Below are positions 14,301 through 21,077 of a DNA stretch of 26,383 bases, one piece after another. Within the stretch, counting starts at the first letter, position 1. Each line of letters starts with the position of its first letter. The notes under the pieces are model-generated. The model did not search any database and had not been told where the DNA came from. It worked only from the letters and a program-made list of their open reading frames with translations. This stretch comes from a virus: IMG/VR virus record IMGVR_UViG_3300043409_000106, positions 1-26,383 of that record. The stretch is one strand, 5' to 3'. Both the position numbers and the translations under genes were made by a program.

Positions 14301-14511
14301 CGGCAGAGACTGCAAAAGATATAGCCATTGATACGATCATACTGATTGCAACAGCTAAGACTTGGGCTGTAGCAAGCGATATAGTTAACGCTGTGACAAG
14401 AAAGGCGGTAAGCGTACCGATAAACGCATACGCCTGACTTGTGAATGTCATCGTACTTAGCCCAACAAAAATAACCCAAGTTCTCTTATTTAAGAAAGCT
14501 CTTTTATCCAC
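11347..14511 (-). CDS. tail tip / host specificity protein (J-like)
   Basis: This is the largest protein of the window (1054 residues). The N-terminus holds a long hydrophobic stretch (about 10-75, Ala/Val/Ile/Ser-rich), then 'NKLPIIYGNAWIGGTVVDLS', the recurrent start of the first hub domain in J-like tail tip proteins. The middle has beta domains ('KPGDCFLDYLTNTRYGAAI', a 'LEAGDVITLTNANYGW' segment). The C-terminal half has fibronectin-like and fibre-like beta repeats rich in Thr/Ser/Phe. It should form the central tip trimer that closes the tail tube and contacts the receptor. Its ATG overlaps the GNAT gene by 22 bases. Confidence 0.82.
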   Translation of the reverse strand: MDKRAFLNKRTWVIFVGLSTMTFTSQAYAFIGTLTAFLVTALTISLATAQVLAVAISMIVSMAISFAVSAVIGGPGSPSAPRDPGNRTQIPPATSNKLPIIYGNAWIGGTVVDLSITNNDQTMYYVLALSEVTNTNPGQTPDTITFGDIYFSGKKCIFDGTKQYQVNALLDESTGESETNVLGKINIYLYHNGSNTPTNSTKTAIEVMQDANLVYQWDATKLMTNCAFAILVLTYSVTANIRGLMQTRFQVRNSRYKPGDCFLDYLTNTRYGAAIPLAQIDTASLTELNVYSNEMFYYTTYAGVVTNQTRFRFDGAVDAQRTIMNTLQDMTSSCDCLLRYDEVTAKWGVIVQKPTYTVAMAIDDSNIVSSIQVTPIDLSNSFNIAEVKFPDKSNQDTFNTSTFDLAQIDPVLLFPNEPTNKQSITVPFCNNSVRAQYLANRFLKATREDLQVTCSVGFTGIQLEAGDVITLTNANYGWVNKLFRTNKVTQTFKEDGAIIVTLLLMEFNPTVYDDVAITEFQPSPNTGIGDPLVFGTVPPPVVDTQYPTAVNPLFLVRVTTPGAGISQYAELYYTAFSSPTEAQLIFAGTSEVQSNGTPWNINTVLPLISLAGIPSGDWYFVSRMRNSIGASSFSLPSAVFHWRPTTFQYTEQYLVIAYANTITGTGFSLSPRNKSYYGLINQNSVTPSNNPAAYKWYLAEPTFGTTIYPLYINRTGRKISFDTGFAIYASGTAAFVPYETNLFDPTLWSALPDGTNFIDLDVRTGQLLKVGTTSVGTGEISVTNNAEGVVVAQLAPYLDFGAGVYTYTSSVATLTVDIYGRVVGFTAPDTFQMTISTFTATSGQTFFAVSRNAAYLVGQCFVFNQGTLCQTSEYTDAAGGVTFATGIVLNNIITIISFRSTNSSTGTYASFSRNSATLTNAGSYTASGFTLVSGYELLFLNGTVINEQDYDIVGQTITSFPNVATGQFEIIQWTANNMGIPNGNPVNVVVQTVIGQVTYPFSFTSGGFNLYQNGVLLELGTDFTTVVGAYTLTNAPDTVNNVILQQTFARAGAA

Positions 14512-14933
14512 GTTTCTTCCATTTTCTTAAAGCCATATTTCTCATAATTCAAATTGGGGCTGTTATAAAGCTTGCCCATTACAGAAAATGTAATTCTGCC
14601 TTCTTCTTTTAATTGATTCCCGTAGCTTATAAATTCCTTAAAGAGCCTATATCCTACCGTAGACTTTCTATACTCTGGTTTAACGTACCACGCCAACTCA
14701 TGCAGCCCAAACGTTTTATTACACCACAGCGAGGGAACTATCATCCCCATTATCAGTCCCTTCCCCGGCTCAATAAAAATAACACCTAGTCCAGAATTAA
14801 TAGTATCAAATAGCTGACTCCACCAGTCCGGGTTATCTAATGCTCGAAGGAAGTCTATGTCGCTTTCCATCTTAAACATTTGCATCATTTCGATTACGTC
14901 CAGCTTATCGAATTTATTTGACTTTCTTATCAC
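14490..14933 (-). CDS. GNAT-family N-acetyltransferase-like protein
   Basis: This 147-residue protein shows the GNAT layout: an N-terminal helix pair, strands with 'GLGVIFIEPGKGLIMGMIVP', then 'LHELAWYVKPEYRKSTVGYR', a degenerate acetyl-CoA motif A, and a C-terminal 'NLNYEKYGFKKMEETW' strand-helix. GNAT enzymes transfer acetyl from acetyl-CoA to amines; the substrate is unknown. Such genes are repeatedly found between tail genes of aquatic phages. The start is GTG overlapping the upstream stop (GTGA). The glycine-rich loop is altered (STVG), so activity should be tested rather than assumed. Confidence 0.72.
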   Translation of the reverse strand: MIRKSNKFDKLDVIEMMQMFKMESDIDFLRALDNPDWWSQLFDTINSGLGVIFIEPGKGLIMGMIVPSLWCNKTFGLHELAWYVKPEYRKSTVGYRLFKEFISYGNQLKEEGRITFSVMGKLYNSPNLNYEKYGFKKMEETWIKELS

Positions 14934-15535
14934 GAGTTAATTGAAGCGTCTTTGCCAAAGGCGTAATTTATGGTTGTAATAAAGGCCACTCTATTCATAC
15001 TTGTGTCTCCCGGAGTAAAGAATTGCCAAGAGCTGTTATTGGTATATCTTCCAGCCGTTCTGTTCTGCAAGATTATTTGAATAGATGAGCCAGATACGGT
15101 TATAACTCCGACATACGTTCTAGCTTCTTCTAGCCATTCTTCCGATATAGAGAATGATGAGATATACCCGTTAAAATATTGATATAGCCCACCAGTTCCA
15201 CCAGTAGTCAACAAAACCCCGTCTGTCCCAAAAAAACCCTTCCATGCCTCGATTTGCGATCCCTTTATATCCTTACTTAAAACAAATCCCAACATCGCTG
15301 TATCAATTCCAACAAACGTAAATGTAGTCTCGTTAGCGGTTGATTTTATATCTCTAGTCGCATCTCCCGCCCTTAACAAAATCCCAAGACCAGAGAATGG
15401 CTGCGCGTCTACAGCAGGTATAGTAAGTGCTGATGGGGCTGACGATATTAGAAAGACCTCATCCGGCGTAGTAATCCGAAGAAAGTCTGCATAGCGTATG
15501 TTATTAGTATCAACAACTGGTGGAATGACATTCAT
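14930..15535 (-). CDS. putative distal tail / hub protein
   Basis: This 201-residue protein lies between a distal-tail-like protein and the tip protein, the place of lambda gpL or DUF2163-type hub proteins. The C-terminus has 'IILQNRTAGRYTNNSSWQFF' and 'PGDTSMNRVAFITTINYAFG', which parallels the NRR...QRFFPGDxxF...(I)xWG end of that family. The N-terminal part carries 'EVFLISSAPSALTIPAVDAQ', like the surface-finding domain of the same group. It lacks a clear cysteine cluster for an iron-sulphur centre. Both ends overlap neighbours by four bases. Family assignment is by pattern and order. Confidence 0.65.
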   Translation of the reverse strand: MNVIPPVVDTNNIRYADFLRITTPDEVFLISSAPSALTIPAVDAQPFSGLGILLRAGDATRDIKSTANETTFTFVGIDTAMLGFVLSKDIKGSQIEAWKGFFGTDGVLLTTGGTGGLYQYFNGYISSFSISEEWLEEARTYVGVITVSGSSIQIILQNRTAGRYTNNSSWQFFTPGDTSMNRVAFITTINYAFGKDASINS

Positions 15536-16212
15536 AGGACTGCCTCAAATGCTTTAAATGTTCCTTGCCAATTTATAAACGAATCATTCTTCAACGGAAT
15601 TAGCGTATAGGTTGGGTAGTCTCGAAGGATCACTGGAAACGTGCATCCTATGTACGAATCCCCACCCATCGCCACCGTTGTTCCATATTGCCCTATCACA
15701 GCCGCTACTGGCGTAGTGAGCGTGGTTATTAGGTTGCGATGTACCGGGATGTTTACGGTCGATCCTGAGCCTCTGACAACGTCTGCTGTAGCTATGTAGG
15801 AATATCTGCCGACTTGGCAGAAGTCTCCGGCCTTAACTATATAGAGTCCAGAACTTATACTGGGAAGTGAGCCTAAAACCAGAACCTTTGCTGCTGATGC
15901 CACCTGCCACAAACAGTTATCAATAGCAGCGGAACTCATGTCTCCTTGATACGCTATATAGTTAACCCAACCCGTAGCACCAAAATTTAAGTATTGTTCG
16001 AGCGACTTATCAGGAATCCGAAGGGTATTTAGAAGTCCTCTGCTTTGACTGTATTTCAAATAGTTATTCGGCTTCATCTCAAATGCAAAAGGCACTACCG
16101 TCAAAACCTCTGCGGTTGATATTCTCTGATTCCGGCTGATAACTTGACCAACAAAGCGGTGGTCATTAATCCCAACCGACTCGCTATTAATTAAAATTGT
16201 ATTTAGGCTCAT
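15532..16212 (-). CDS. putative distal tail protein
   Basis: This 226-residue protein directly follows the tape measure gene, the place of lambda gpM or Dit-like distal tail proteins. Sequence phrases include 'FVGQVISRNQRISTAEVLT', 'LNTLRIPDKSLEQYLNFGAT', 'GDFCQVGRYSYIATADV' and 'FINWQGTFKAFEAVL' at the end. I recall close relatives in uncultured aquatic siphophages, annotated only as tail or hypothetical proteins. Mostly beta structure; no enzyme motif. It should sit at the tube end and anchor the tip complex. TMP stop and this ATG are three bases apart. Confidence 0.68.
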   Translation of the reverse strand: MSLNTILINSESVGINDHRFVGQVISRNQRISTAEVLTVVPFAFEMKPNNYLKYSQSRGLLNTLRIPDKSLEQYLNFGATGWVNYIAYQGDMSSAAIDNCLWQVASAAKVLVLGSLPSISSGLYIVKAGDFCQVGRYSYIATADVVRGSGSTVNIPVHRNLITTLTTPVAAVIGQYGTTVAMGGDSYIGCTFPVILRDYPTYTLIPLKNDSFINWQGTFKAFEAVL

Positions 16213-16215
16213 AGT

Positions 16216-18168
16216 TTACCTGTTCACTGGAACGGATCGGTTTGCAGATTGATTCGCCGCCCACACACCCATTTTGTTTTTCGTAAGGAACTGCAAGGCT
16301 GATTGGGTGTCTATCGCTGACATTTGAGCGATGTACGGGCCGTTGTATACAATAGAAGGTTGGGTGCTTGGGCTGAGAGCATCCGACAGCCTATTGTTTG
16401 GGATAACATTCCCCCTCCCTGCCGGGATGAAAAGCTCTGGGCCTTTCTCTCCAACTATCGTGGGGCCACCGATCTCTCCACCTTCTGCTGCAAATCCAGT
16501 GCCAGTCATTCCAGAAGGCATAAAGTCACCCTTTAATGACCCGCCCTTACCGCCTCCACCCATTGCGCCAGTAATAAACCCGACCGCCATCATAGCAAGC
16601 TGCATCGCGTAGAACTTCACTAGCATTTTGGCTATGTCAGCTATAACACTGAGAGCGAACTTCGAGAATGATAGCGATCCGTTTTCAGCAAATTGGTCTA
16701 TAGCTGATTCAATAGTATTGGTAAACGTGCTGAAAGCATTTGCTCCCAGTTTGCTATAGTTCCTTGCATCGTCATTGAATTGATTGAAAGACTTTTTCCA
16801 ACCGAATTGGAATGTGTACTGCTGCGCCTGAACCGATCTCATTACCTGTTCTGTTAACGTGATATAGGCGGCTCCCTGTTCTTCAATAATCTTTTTTTGC
16901 TGTCGCAATACATCTGCCAACTCGTACTCTTTCATAATGAGCGCGTCTTGAATCTTGCTCTCCATATTCGCCATCTGATTGCTGAGGTCTTGCCTGATCT
17001 TGAGCGTGGCCTTGATTACCTCTTGTTCCCGCTGCGGGTATAGAGCTATACGGGCGTATATGCCTAACTGTTCCAGAGCCAATTCGTTCTGACGAAGATA
17101 CTCTGCCGATAGCAATCTTGCTCGTTCCAACGTTTGTTGCAGTCTCAATGCTTTATCGGCATCCGGGTTTTTGGCAGCTTCCACCCCGCGACTTGGCACT
17201 GTATCGGATGTAATCCCGCCACCTTGCCTTGCCAGCGGTATCATTACGTCTTGCATCAATCGTTGGTTGTCAGCCCATAACGCATTATTCTTTGCTTTTA
17301 ATGTGTCGTAAGCTGCCGATATTCCCTTGAAGTCACCTGATAACGCCTTGCCTAGCGCATCGCCCATAAACAACAAAGTCGATGCCAGTTGAGATACTGC
17401 TGTAACAAGAGTATTTATTCCGACTGCGGCATACTTGACGAAGTTTTCTAATTGATCGAAAAAGAACTTCTGAGCTGCCGAGTTCTTCCCCCAGTGGTCG
17501 TACATCGTTGCCAGTGTAGGGATAACTGCATTGGTGAACATCAACAGCATTTGATGGGCTTTACCAACAATCTGGTCGTGCATCCTTCCGGCTTGCTCAA
17601 CAGCTTGAGCATATTGCACCATCTCGATCCTTGCCCTAGCCATGCCAGCAGACAAATCACCGCCAGCGACATTCATCATGCCTCTACCGAATATCTCTCT
17701 CTGTAGCGCGTTCCTTTTTAGAGCGTCAGTTTCCAGCTCCAAACCCTTTAAGGTCTTGTCCAGCAACTTCTCCATGCTCATCGTATCTAAATCTTTCAGA
17801 GATACGCCGAGCTTCTTAAATGCGTCTTGTGCTTTTTTTGATTCTTCTGCGGAGGCGTTAACATTCTTGGAGAATGTGGCTAACATTACGCCAGCCTTTT
17901 CCGAACTCCCCCCGTTCTCAACGAGGCCTTGAGAGAGTGCTAGGATCGTCTCTACTGCGACTTCGTTGGCTCGTGCGGTGTCAGTGATCTGGTCTGCATA
18001 ACTCAACGCTGAGTACGTCATAGCGACAAAAGCGGCACTTGCTACTGCCGCTCCTGTTTGCGCTGTTTTTGCTAATTTATCTAACTGGCGATCCGCACCC
18101 TCAATACCCTTCTGGAACTCTGCCGAGTCCAGCCCTAGAACCACCCCTAACCTAGCTAACATTGCCAT
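16216..18168 (-). CDS. tail tape measure protein
   Basis: This 650-residue protein follows the chaperone pair, as tape measures do. It is largely helical, with long coiled-coil-prone charged regions (about 100-200 and 330-450) and hydrophobic segments near 40-57, 245-270 and 505-550. The C-terminal end carries 'GPTIVGEKGPELFIPAGRG' with 'VIPN', the classic phage TMP end. It determines tail length and helps DNA pass the membrane. With about 1.5 angstrom per residue, the rule for this family, a tail near 100 nm is expected, which fits a siphovirus. GGGG lies before its ATG. Confidence 0.92.
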   Translation of the reverse strand: MAMLARLGVVLGLDSAEFQKGIEGADRQLDKLAKTAQTGAAVASAAFVAMTYSALSYADQITDTARANEVAVETILALSQGLVENGGSSEKAGVMLATFSKNVNASAEESKKAQDAFKKLGVSLKDLDTMSMEKLLDKTLKGLELETDALKRNALQREIFGRGMMNVAGGDLSAGMARARIEMVQYAQAVEQAGRMHDQIVGKAHQMLLMFTNAVIPTLATMYDHWGKNSAAQKFFFDQLENFVKYAAVGINTLVTAVSQLASTLLFMGDALGKALSGDFKGISAAYDTLKAKNNALWADNQRLMQDVMIPLARQGGGITSDTVPSRGVEAAKNPDADKALRLQQTLERARLLSAEYLRQNELALEQLGIYARIALYPQREQEVIKATLKIRQDLSNQMANMESKIQDALIMKEYELADVLRQQKKIIEEQGAAYITLTEQVMRSVQAQQYTFQFGWKKSFNQFNDDARNYSKLGANAFSTFTNTIESAIDQFAENGSLSFSKFALSVIADIAKMLVKFYAMQLAMMAVGFITGAMGGGGKGGSLKGDFMPSGMTGTGFAAEGGEIGGPTIVGEKGPELFIPAGRGNVIPNNRLSDALSPSTQPSIVYNGPYIAQMSAIDTQSALQFLTKNKMGVWAANQSANRSVPVNR

Positions 18169-18177
18169 GCTGTACCC

Positions 18178-18519
18178 CTAAAATATTTTCTTGGGTGCGT
18201 TTGGAGCCGCTTTCATATAATTCCTGAGTGCCTCATTTACCTGTGCCGCTTTCTGTTGCTCAGTCAATGGAGGATACAAGTAACTATATGTCTTTGGTAT
18301 TATGTCTTGTAGCTTATAGGCAGCTTGGCTTTCCGACCTCATGTAATTATATATCGCGCCTGTCAATGATCCTAGCACTTCCATCATTCCACGGTTGCCG
18401 ATCAGTCCATCAACATACATGATACAAATGTCTGTAAAACGCTCCTCGTCTATGCTATCAGGATCAGTCCCGTTTGCCGTAAGCATCGCTTTAACCTGCC
18501 TACGGACTGACCCCGTTAT
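18178..18519 (-). CDS. tail assembly chaperone T-like extension, made by -1 frameshift
   Basis: This frame continues from the upstream chaperone gene after a -1 slip at 18519-18525. From the slip it is open for 113 codons, beginning ITGSVRRQVKAM and ending NAPKKIF. The first ATG (18486) is internal and without a proper ribosome binding site, supporting expression as a fusion (155 + 113 = 268 residues). In lambda, gpGT made this way brings major tail protein and tape measure together; position between chaperone and tape measure matches. The extension is helical with a 'TEQQKAAQVNEALRNYM' segment. Initiation at 18486 remains an alternative. Confidence 0.78.
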   Translation of the reverse strand: MTGSVRRQVKAMLTANGTDPDSIDEERFTDICIMYVDGLIGNRGMMEVLGSLTGAIYNYMRSESQAAYKLQDIIPKTYSYLYPPLTEQQKAAQVNEALRNYMKAAPNAPKKIF

Positions 18520-18525
18520 TTTCCC
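18461..18525 (-). promoter_or_regulatory. programmed -1 ribosomal frameshift signal
   Basis: GGGAAAA (18525-18519) is a canonical heptamer in the correct phase (G_GGA_AAA) and is immediately followed by the zero-frame TAA. Six bases later a stem begins: GGTCAGT (18512-18506) pairs with ACTGATCC (18468-18461, one bulged U). Directly inside it CCGTAGGCA (18505-18497) pairs with TGCTTACGG (18485-18477), nine pairs including one G-U. Heptamer, spacer and stem all suit -1 frameshifting, and this gene pair is where tailed phages use it. Confidence 0.82.
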
Positions 18526-18983
18526 TTCGCTTCCTCATATCCCGGCGAAACAGTCTCGCTGATCCCCTTGATTATCTGCATTTGTACTGGCAAAGGGAAT
18601 AACTCGTCAATCATAGAGTAATCAATGTTCGCCATGTCGAAGTCTAGTTCCTCCGGGACAAGAAGCCGGAATAATTCAGTTATCCGCTGTTCCAGTATTA
18701 ACTTGTTTTTAGCCGCCTCTCTAAGAGACATCCCGCCCACAATAATATCATTGTCCCCTAACTCAAAATCTTTATTGTCGTTTAGGTTCGTAACAAGAGT
18801 CTGATAATACTCCTCCAAAAGTTTTGGATCAGCCTCTTCCATTCGCACCTGCATTTCCTCAAATTCTTTTGTCAGCGGCACTTTTACCTTGAAGGTATGT
18901 CCACCCAAGTCGAATGATCTTGTCCTTACGTTATCTTTGTGCTTGGCGAAATTTGCGCCCAATGCCTTTTCTAGCTTATTCAT
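18516..18983 (-). CDS. tail assembly chaperone (G-like)
   Basis: This 155-residue acidic helical protein sits between the tail tube genes and the tape measure, the fixed position of the tail assembly chaperone. Visible parts are 'FDLGGHTFKVKVPLTKEF' near the N-terminus, typical of short chaperones that begin with a beta hairpin, and a C-terminal Glu/Leu/Ile-rich helical region. It would bind the tape measure during tail assembly and be absent from the finished virion. AAGGA lies before the ATG at 18983. It ends on a slippery GGGAAAA-TAA, so part of the translation should continue into the next frame. Confidence 0.8.
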   Translation of the reverse strand: MNKLEKALGANFAKHKDNVRTRSFDLGGHTFKVKVPLTKEFEEMQVRMEEADPKLLEEYYQTLVTNLNDNKDFELGDNDIIVGGMSLREAAKNKLILEQRITELFRLLVPEELDFDMANIDYSMIDELFPLPVQMQIIKGISETVSPGYEEAKGK

Positions 18984-18992
18984 GTTGTATCC

Positions 18993-19502
18993 TTATATTT
19001 TTTTAGACTTGAACTTCTCTATGTTTTGTCGCAATAACCCAGATAAATCTCCGAGTACAGCTTCAGACTCGGATTCCAACGCTGGACGCATAAATGGTGT
19101 TCCCGCCATCTTTGCCGTCCCAAACTCCACCGCTATAGCGCGAGCATCGCTCGGCACTCCAACCTGCTTCGAACCTGTTTTCTGATTTAGAAATTTTGTT
19201 TTCGCCAATTTTGAACCCGGAGCTGTAGTCACAACCCCGATCACGGAGTCACCGATCTGCACATACTTTGATCTGCGATCTTTGCGCGTAGGCTTCCTTG
19301 ATTCGATCTGAAGCGATGCACTTAATGCCCCAGTGTCTTTAGGCACAAGACTTTTGGCCTTTGCCAACACAGGTTTAAGGGATTGACCAACCGACTTCCG
19401 CAGAATCGACATACTGTCTTTAGGGCCAAAATTCTCTGTTAGCGTCTGGAAAACTTCTTTCAGTTCCAGATACCCTTCGAATTTAATGTCCACCTTAGAC
19501 AT
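18993..19502 (-). CDS. HK97 gp10-like tail completion protein
   Basis: This 169-residue protein matches the HK97-gp10 family: N-terminal helical part, 'AKSLVPKDTGALSASLQIES' (51-70) and the hallmark 'AIAVEFGTAKMAGTPFMRPA' (126-145) near the C-terminus, then a helix and a basic end. Members act in head-tail joining or tail completion, normally between the connector and tail tube genes. Here it lies after the major tail protein, two genes before the tape measure. Its ATG overlaps the upstream stop by one base. Confidence 0.87.
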   Translation of the reverse strand: MSKVDIKFEGYLELKEVFQTLTENFGPKDSMSILRKSVGQSLKPVLAKAKSLVPKDTGALSASLQIESRKPTRKDRRSKYVQIGDSVIGVVTTAPGSKLAKTKFLNQKTGSKQVGVPSDARAIAVEFGTAKMAGTPFMRPALESESEAVLGDLSGLLRQNIEKFKSKKI

Positions 19503-19723
19503 TAGTCCCCCAACACTATCTTTTTATAAATCGCGTTATTTAGCTGTACGGTGTAATCCGCGACCTCGTCTGGGGTCATGACGTTGGCGTGATTCCGCGC
19601 TATTTCGTATGCTAGGTGTATCCCGGCAATACGTTGCTGTTGATGGCTAAACCAGTTTTTTTGGCCTGAGTTCGCTTGGTGGATTATATAGTCGAGAAGT
19701 GCTGCTGAATTATTTGTTGTCAT
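19502..19723 (-). CDS. small helical protein between tail genes
   Basis: This 73-residue protein is predicted mainly helical and rich in Asn, Gln, His and Ala ('YIIHQANSGQKNWFSHQQQR'). No family is recognised. The ribosome binding site appears to be the GGGCGGG that forms the 3' arm of a very stable hairpin (19732-19749), eight bases before the ATG, so translation may be held low. The gene is between the major tail protein and the gp10-like gene and overlaps the latter by one base, so a tail assembly role is likely but not proved. Confidence 0.65.
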   Translation of the reverse strand: MTTNNSAALLDYIIHQANSGQKNWFSHQQQRIAGIHLAYEIARNHANVMTPDEVADYTVQLNNAIYKKIVLGD

Positions 19724-19731
19724 ATTGTATA

Positions 19732-19749
19732 CCCGCCCCGAAGGGCGGG
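19732..19749 (-). promoter_or_regulatory. UUCG-capped hairpin after the major tail gene
   Basis: In the minus-strand RNA, CCCGCCC and GGGCGGG form seven G-C pairs closed by a UUCG loop on a C-G pair, an exceptionally stable tetraloop. It begins eight bases after the major tail stop codon and ends eight bases before the next ATG. No U-run follows, so it is not a standard terminator. It could protect the upstream mRNA 3' end and hide the next ribosome binding site. Confidence 0.65.
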
Positions 19750-19757
19750 ATTATCCT

Positions 19758-20282
19758 TTATGGATTAGTTGACCAACCGTAGTTCAACCCGCCGATAGGA
19801 TGTATGGTAAATATAAACTTATTCTCAGCATTGGGTTGCAAGTCCCACTTTAGACCGCCCACCATACCATTAAACGCGTAGGCAACGGTGTCAGAGCCAT
19901 CGTAAACAGCAATCACATAGGTTCTAATTACAGTCCCGCCATAACCGTCATCGCGGATTAGCAGTTGTGCTGCATCTGCCGGATTCCAAGCTGCGGTAGT
20001 TGTTAGGGAGGTCACTTGATTCTGAGTCGTGACCTTTGCGCCAGTTCGCGCACCCGCGACAGAGTAGGCCGCCACCGCATCATCAGCACCGAAAGCAGGA
20101 ACAGACTCAACAGGGATTTGGATACCATCGCCACCATTTCCACCTGCCGAGGTTCCGATTATATCGCCCACTTGTGAAGCCCAGACCGAAAGATTGGTTA
20201 CGCTTAACGGTGTAGGCGTTGCGCCTGTTTGCATCCAAAGAGTTGCGGTATATCCGGGTAAGATTTTATTGATAAGTGCCAT
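19758..20282 (-). CDS. major tail (tube) protein
   Basis: This 174-residue protein is at the normal place of the siphovirus tube protein, between the tail terminator and the chaperones. It is beta-rich with Gly/Thr/Ala loops and no long helix. The C-terminal 'LQPNAENKFIFTIHPIGGLN' and 'VAYAFNGMVGGLKWDL' segments look like tube-forming beta strands. Size is near that of small tube proteins. A strong AAAGG lies nine bases before the ATG, and stable RNA hairpin follows the stop, both suiting a highly expressed gene. I do not recognise an exact family; position and composition carry the call. Confidence 0.75.
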   Translation of the reverse strand: MALINKILPGYTATLWMQTGATPTPLSVTNLSVWASQVGDIIGTSAGGNGGDGIQIPVESVPAFGADDAVAAYSVAGARTGAKVTTQNQVTSLTTTAAWNPADAAQLLIRDDGYGGTVIRTYVIAVYDGSDTVAYAFNGMVGGLKWDLQPNAENKFIFTIHPIGGLNYGWSTNP

Positions 20283-20319
20283 GATGTTCGCCTTTAATAA
20301 GAGTTAAAAAAATTTTGTC

Positions 20320-20736
20320 TTATGTAGGAATATCCATTGTGCAATCTAGTATTATTTGATTCATGCCAAGCTCGTTATCATAGGTGTTGTAGAGCCAATG
20401 AACGTCTGCCTTAGCAATAAAAAATCCATCTTCAATACTCCCGAACAATCCAGAGTACCCATGCAACTCTTGCAAGAACGTGTTTCCCAGATTGAAGGCA
20501 TCCGTCATCGCCTTGCAGAATATGGTTGTCTGGAATACCGGGGTATCAATCCCTTTGTTACTTTGCGTTTGTCCAGTATACACTGGTTGATGCACATTTC
20601 TTAACTGCCATGTTACAAACTTTTCCTCTGTTGCCCAGTTCCGATTAAAAATTGCATAGACTGGGACTGGACTAAAAATGTCTGCAAGTTGGTACTGGAT
20701 CGCTTCGGCATATATAAACGGATTGTTTTGACTCAT
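20320..20736 (-). CDS. tail terminator / completion protein (gpU-like)
   Basis: This protein of 138 residues follows the head-closure gene and precedes the tube gene, the usual position of the tail terminator. The sequence has 'YAEAIQYQLADIFSPVPVY' near the N-terminus and a C-terminal 'ELGMNQIILDCTMDIPT'. This is an alpha/beta layout similar to DUF3168-type or gpU-like proteins that cap the tail tube and join it to the head. I chose the ATG at 20736, with GGAG eight bases upstream and an ATGA overlap with the preceding gene, instead of an in-frame ATG 30 bases upstream. Confidence 0.7.
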   Translation of the reverse strand: MSQNNPFIYAEAIQYQLADIFSPVPVYAIFNRNWATEEKFVTWQLRNVHQPVYTGQTQSNKGIDTPVFQTTIFCKAMTDAFNLGNTFLQELHGYSGLFGSIEDGFFIAKADVHWLYNTYDNELGMNQIILDCTMDIPT

Positions 20737-21077
20737 ACAGGTGTCTCCGGGTCGTTGCGGTAACAAATAAATGTTACCTTCATCCGATCATTCGATTCCT
20801 TTATATCCGTAATTCTCCAGTCGAATCCGCGCCAAGTAATGCTGTAAAGATTCTGGTTGTCTACAATCTCTTTGTTATTCGGAGTGTAGTTAACCGTGAT
20901 GTTCACCAAATCTTGATAGACTCTATATCGCTCACTGATCCTCAGTGAATTGGCTACGTCAGCGATAAGCCCCCTAGTCTCGAACCACGGAGTGATAGAC
21001 GTGGTGTATTCTCCAATGGAGTTGACCCCATTCGATACATTATTAATAATTATATTTTCATATCTTGTGATAGCCAT
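20733..21077 (-). CDS. head closure / head-tail adaptor protein
   Basis: This 114-residue beta-rich protein contains 'ITWRGFDWRITDIKESNDRM' (about 79-98) and a terminal 'KVTFICYRNDPE'. The order (Y/W)-R-(I/V)-x-x-(I/V)-x-(E/D) before a final strand is seen in SPP1 gp16-type and HK97 head-tail joining proteins. It lies between the connector and the tail terminator. It would close the DNA exit channel after packaging. Starts with a TAATG overlap and ends with ATGA, so it is tightly coupled on both sides. Confidence 0.68.
   Translation of the reverse strand: MAITRYENIIINNVSNGVNSIGEYTTSITPWFETRGLIADVANSLRISERYRVYQDLVNITVNYTPNNKEIVDNQNLYSITWRGFDWRITDIKESNDRMKVTFICYRNDPETPV

Noticed and set aside
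20297-20323. AT-rich ATAAGA/TCTTAT hairpin before the major tail gene as a terminator
   Set aside because: Weak stem with a 15-base loop, partly inside the coding end of the upstream gene, and no U-run on the 3' side.
20737-20766. Earlier ATG for the tail terminator gene
   Set aside because: The ATG at 20736 has GGAG upstream and an ATGA junction; the extra ten residues lie within the upstream gene.
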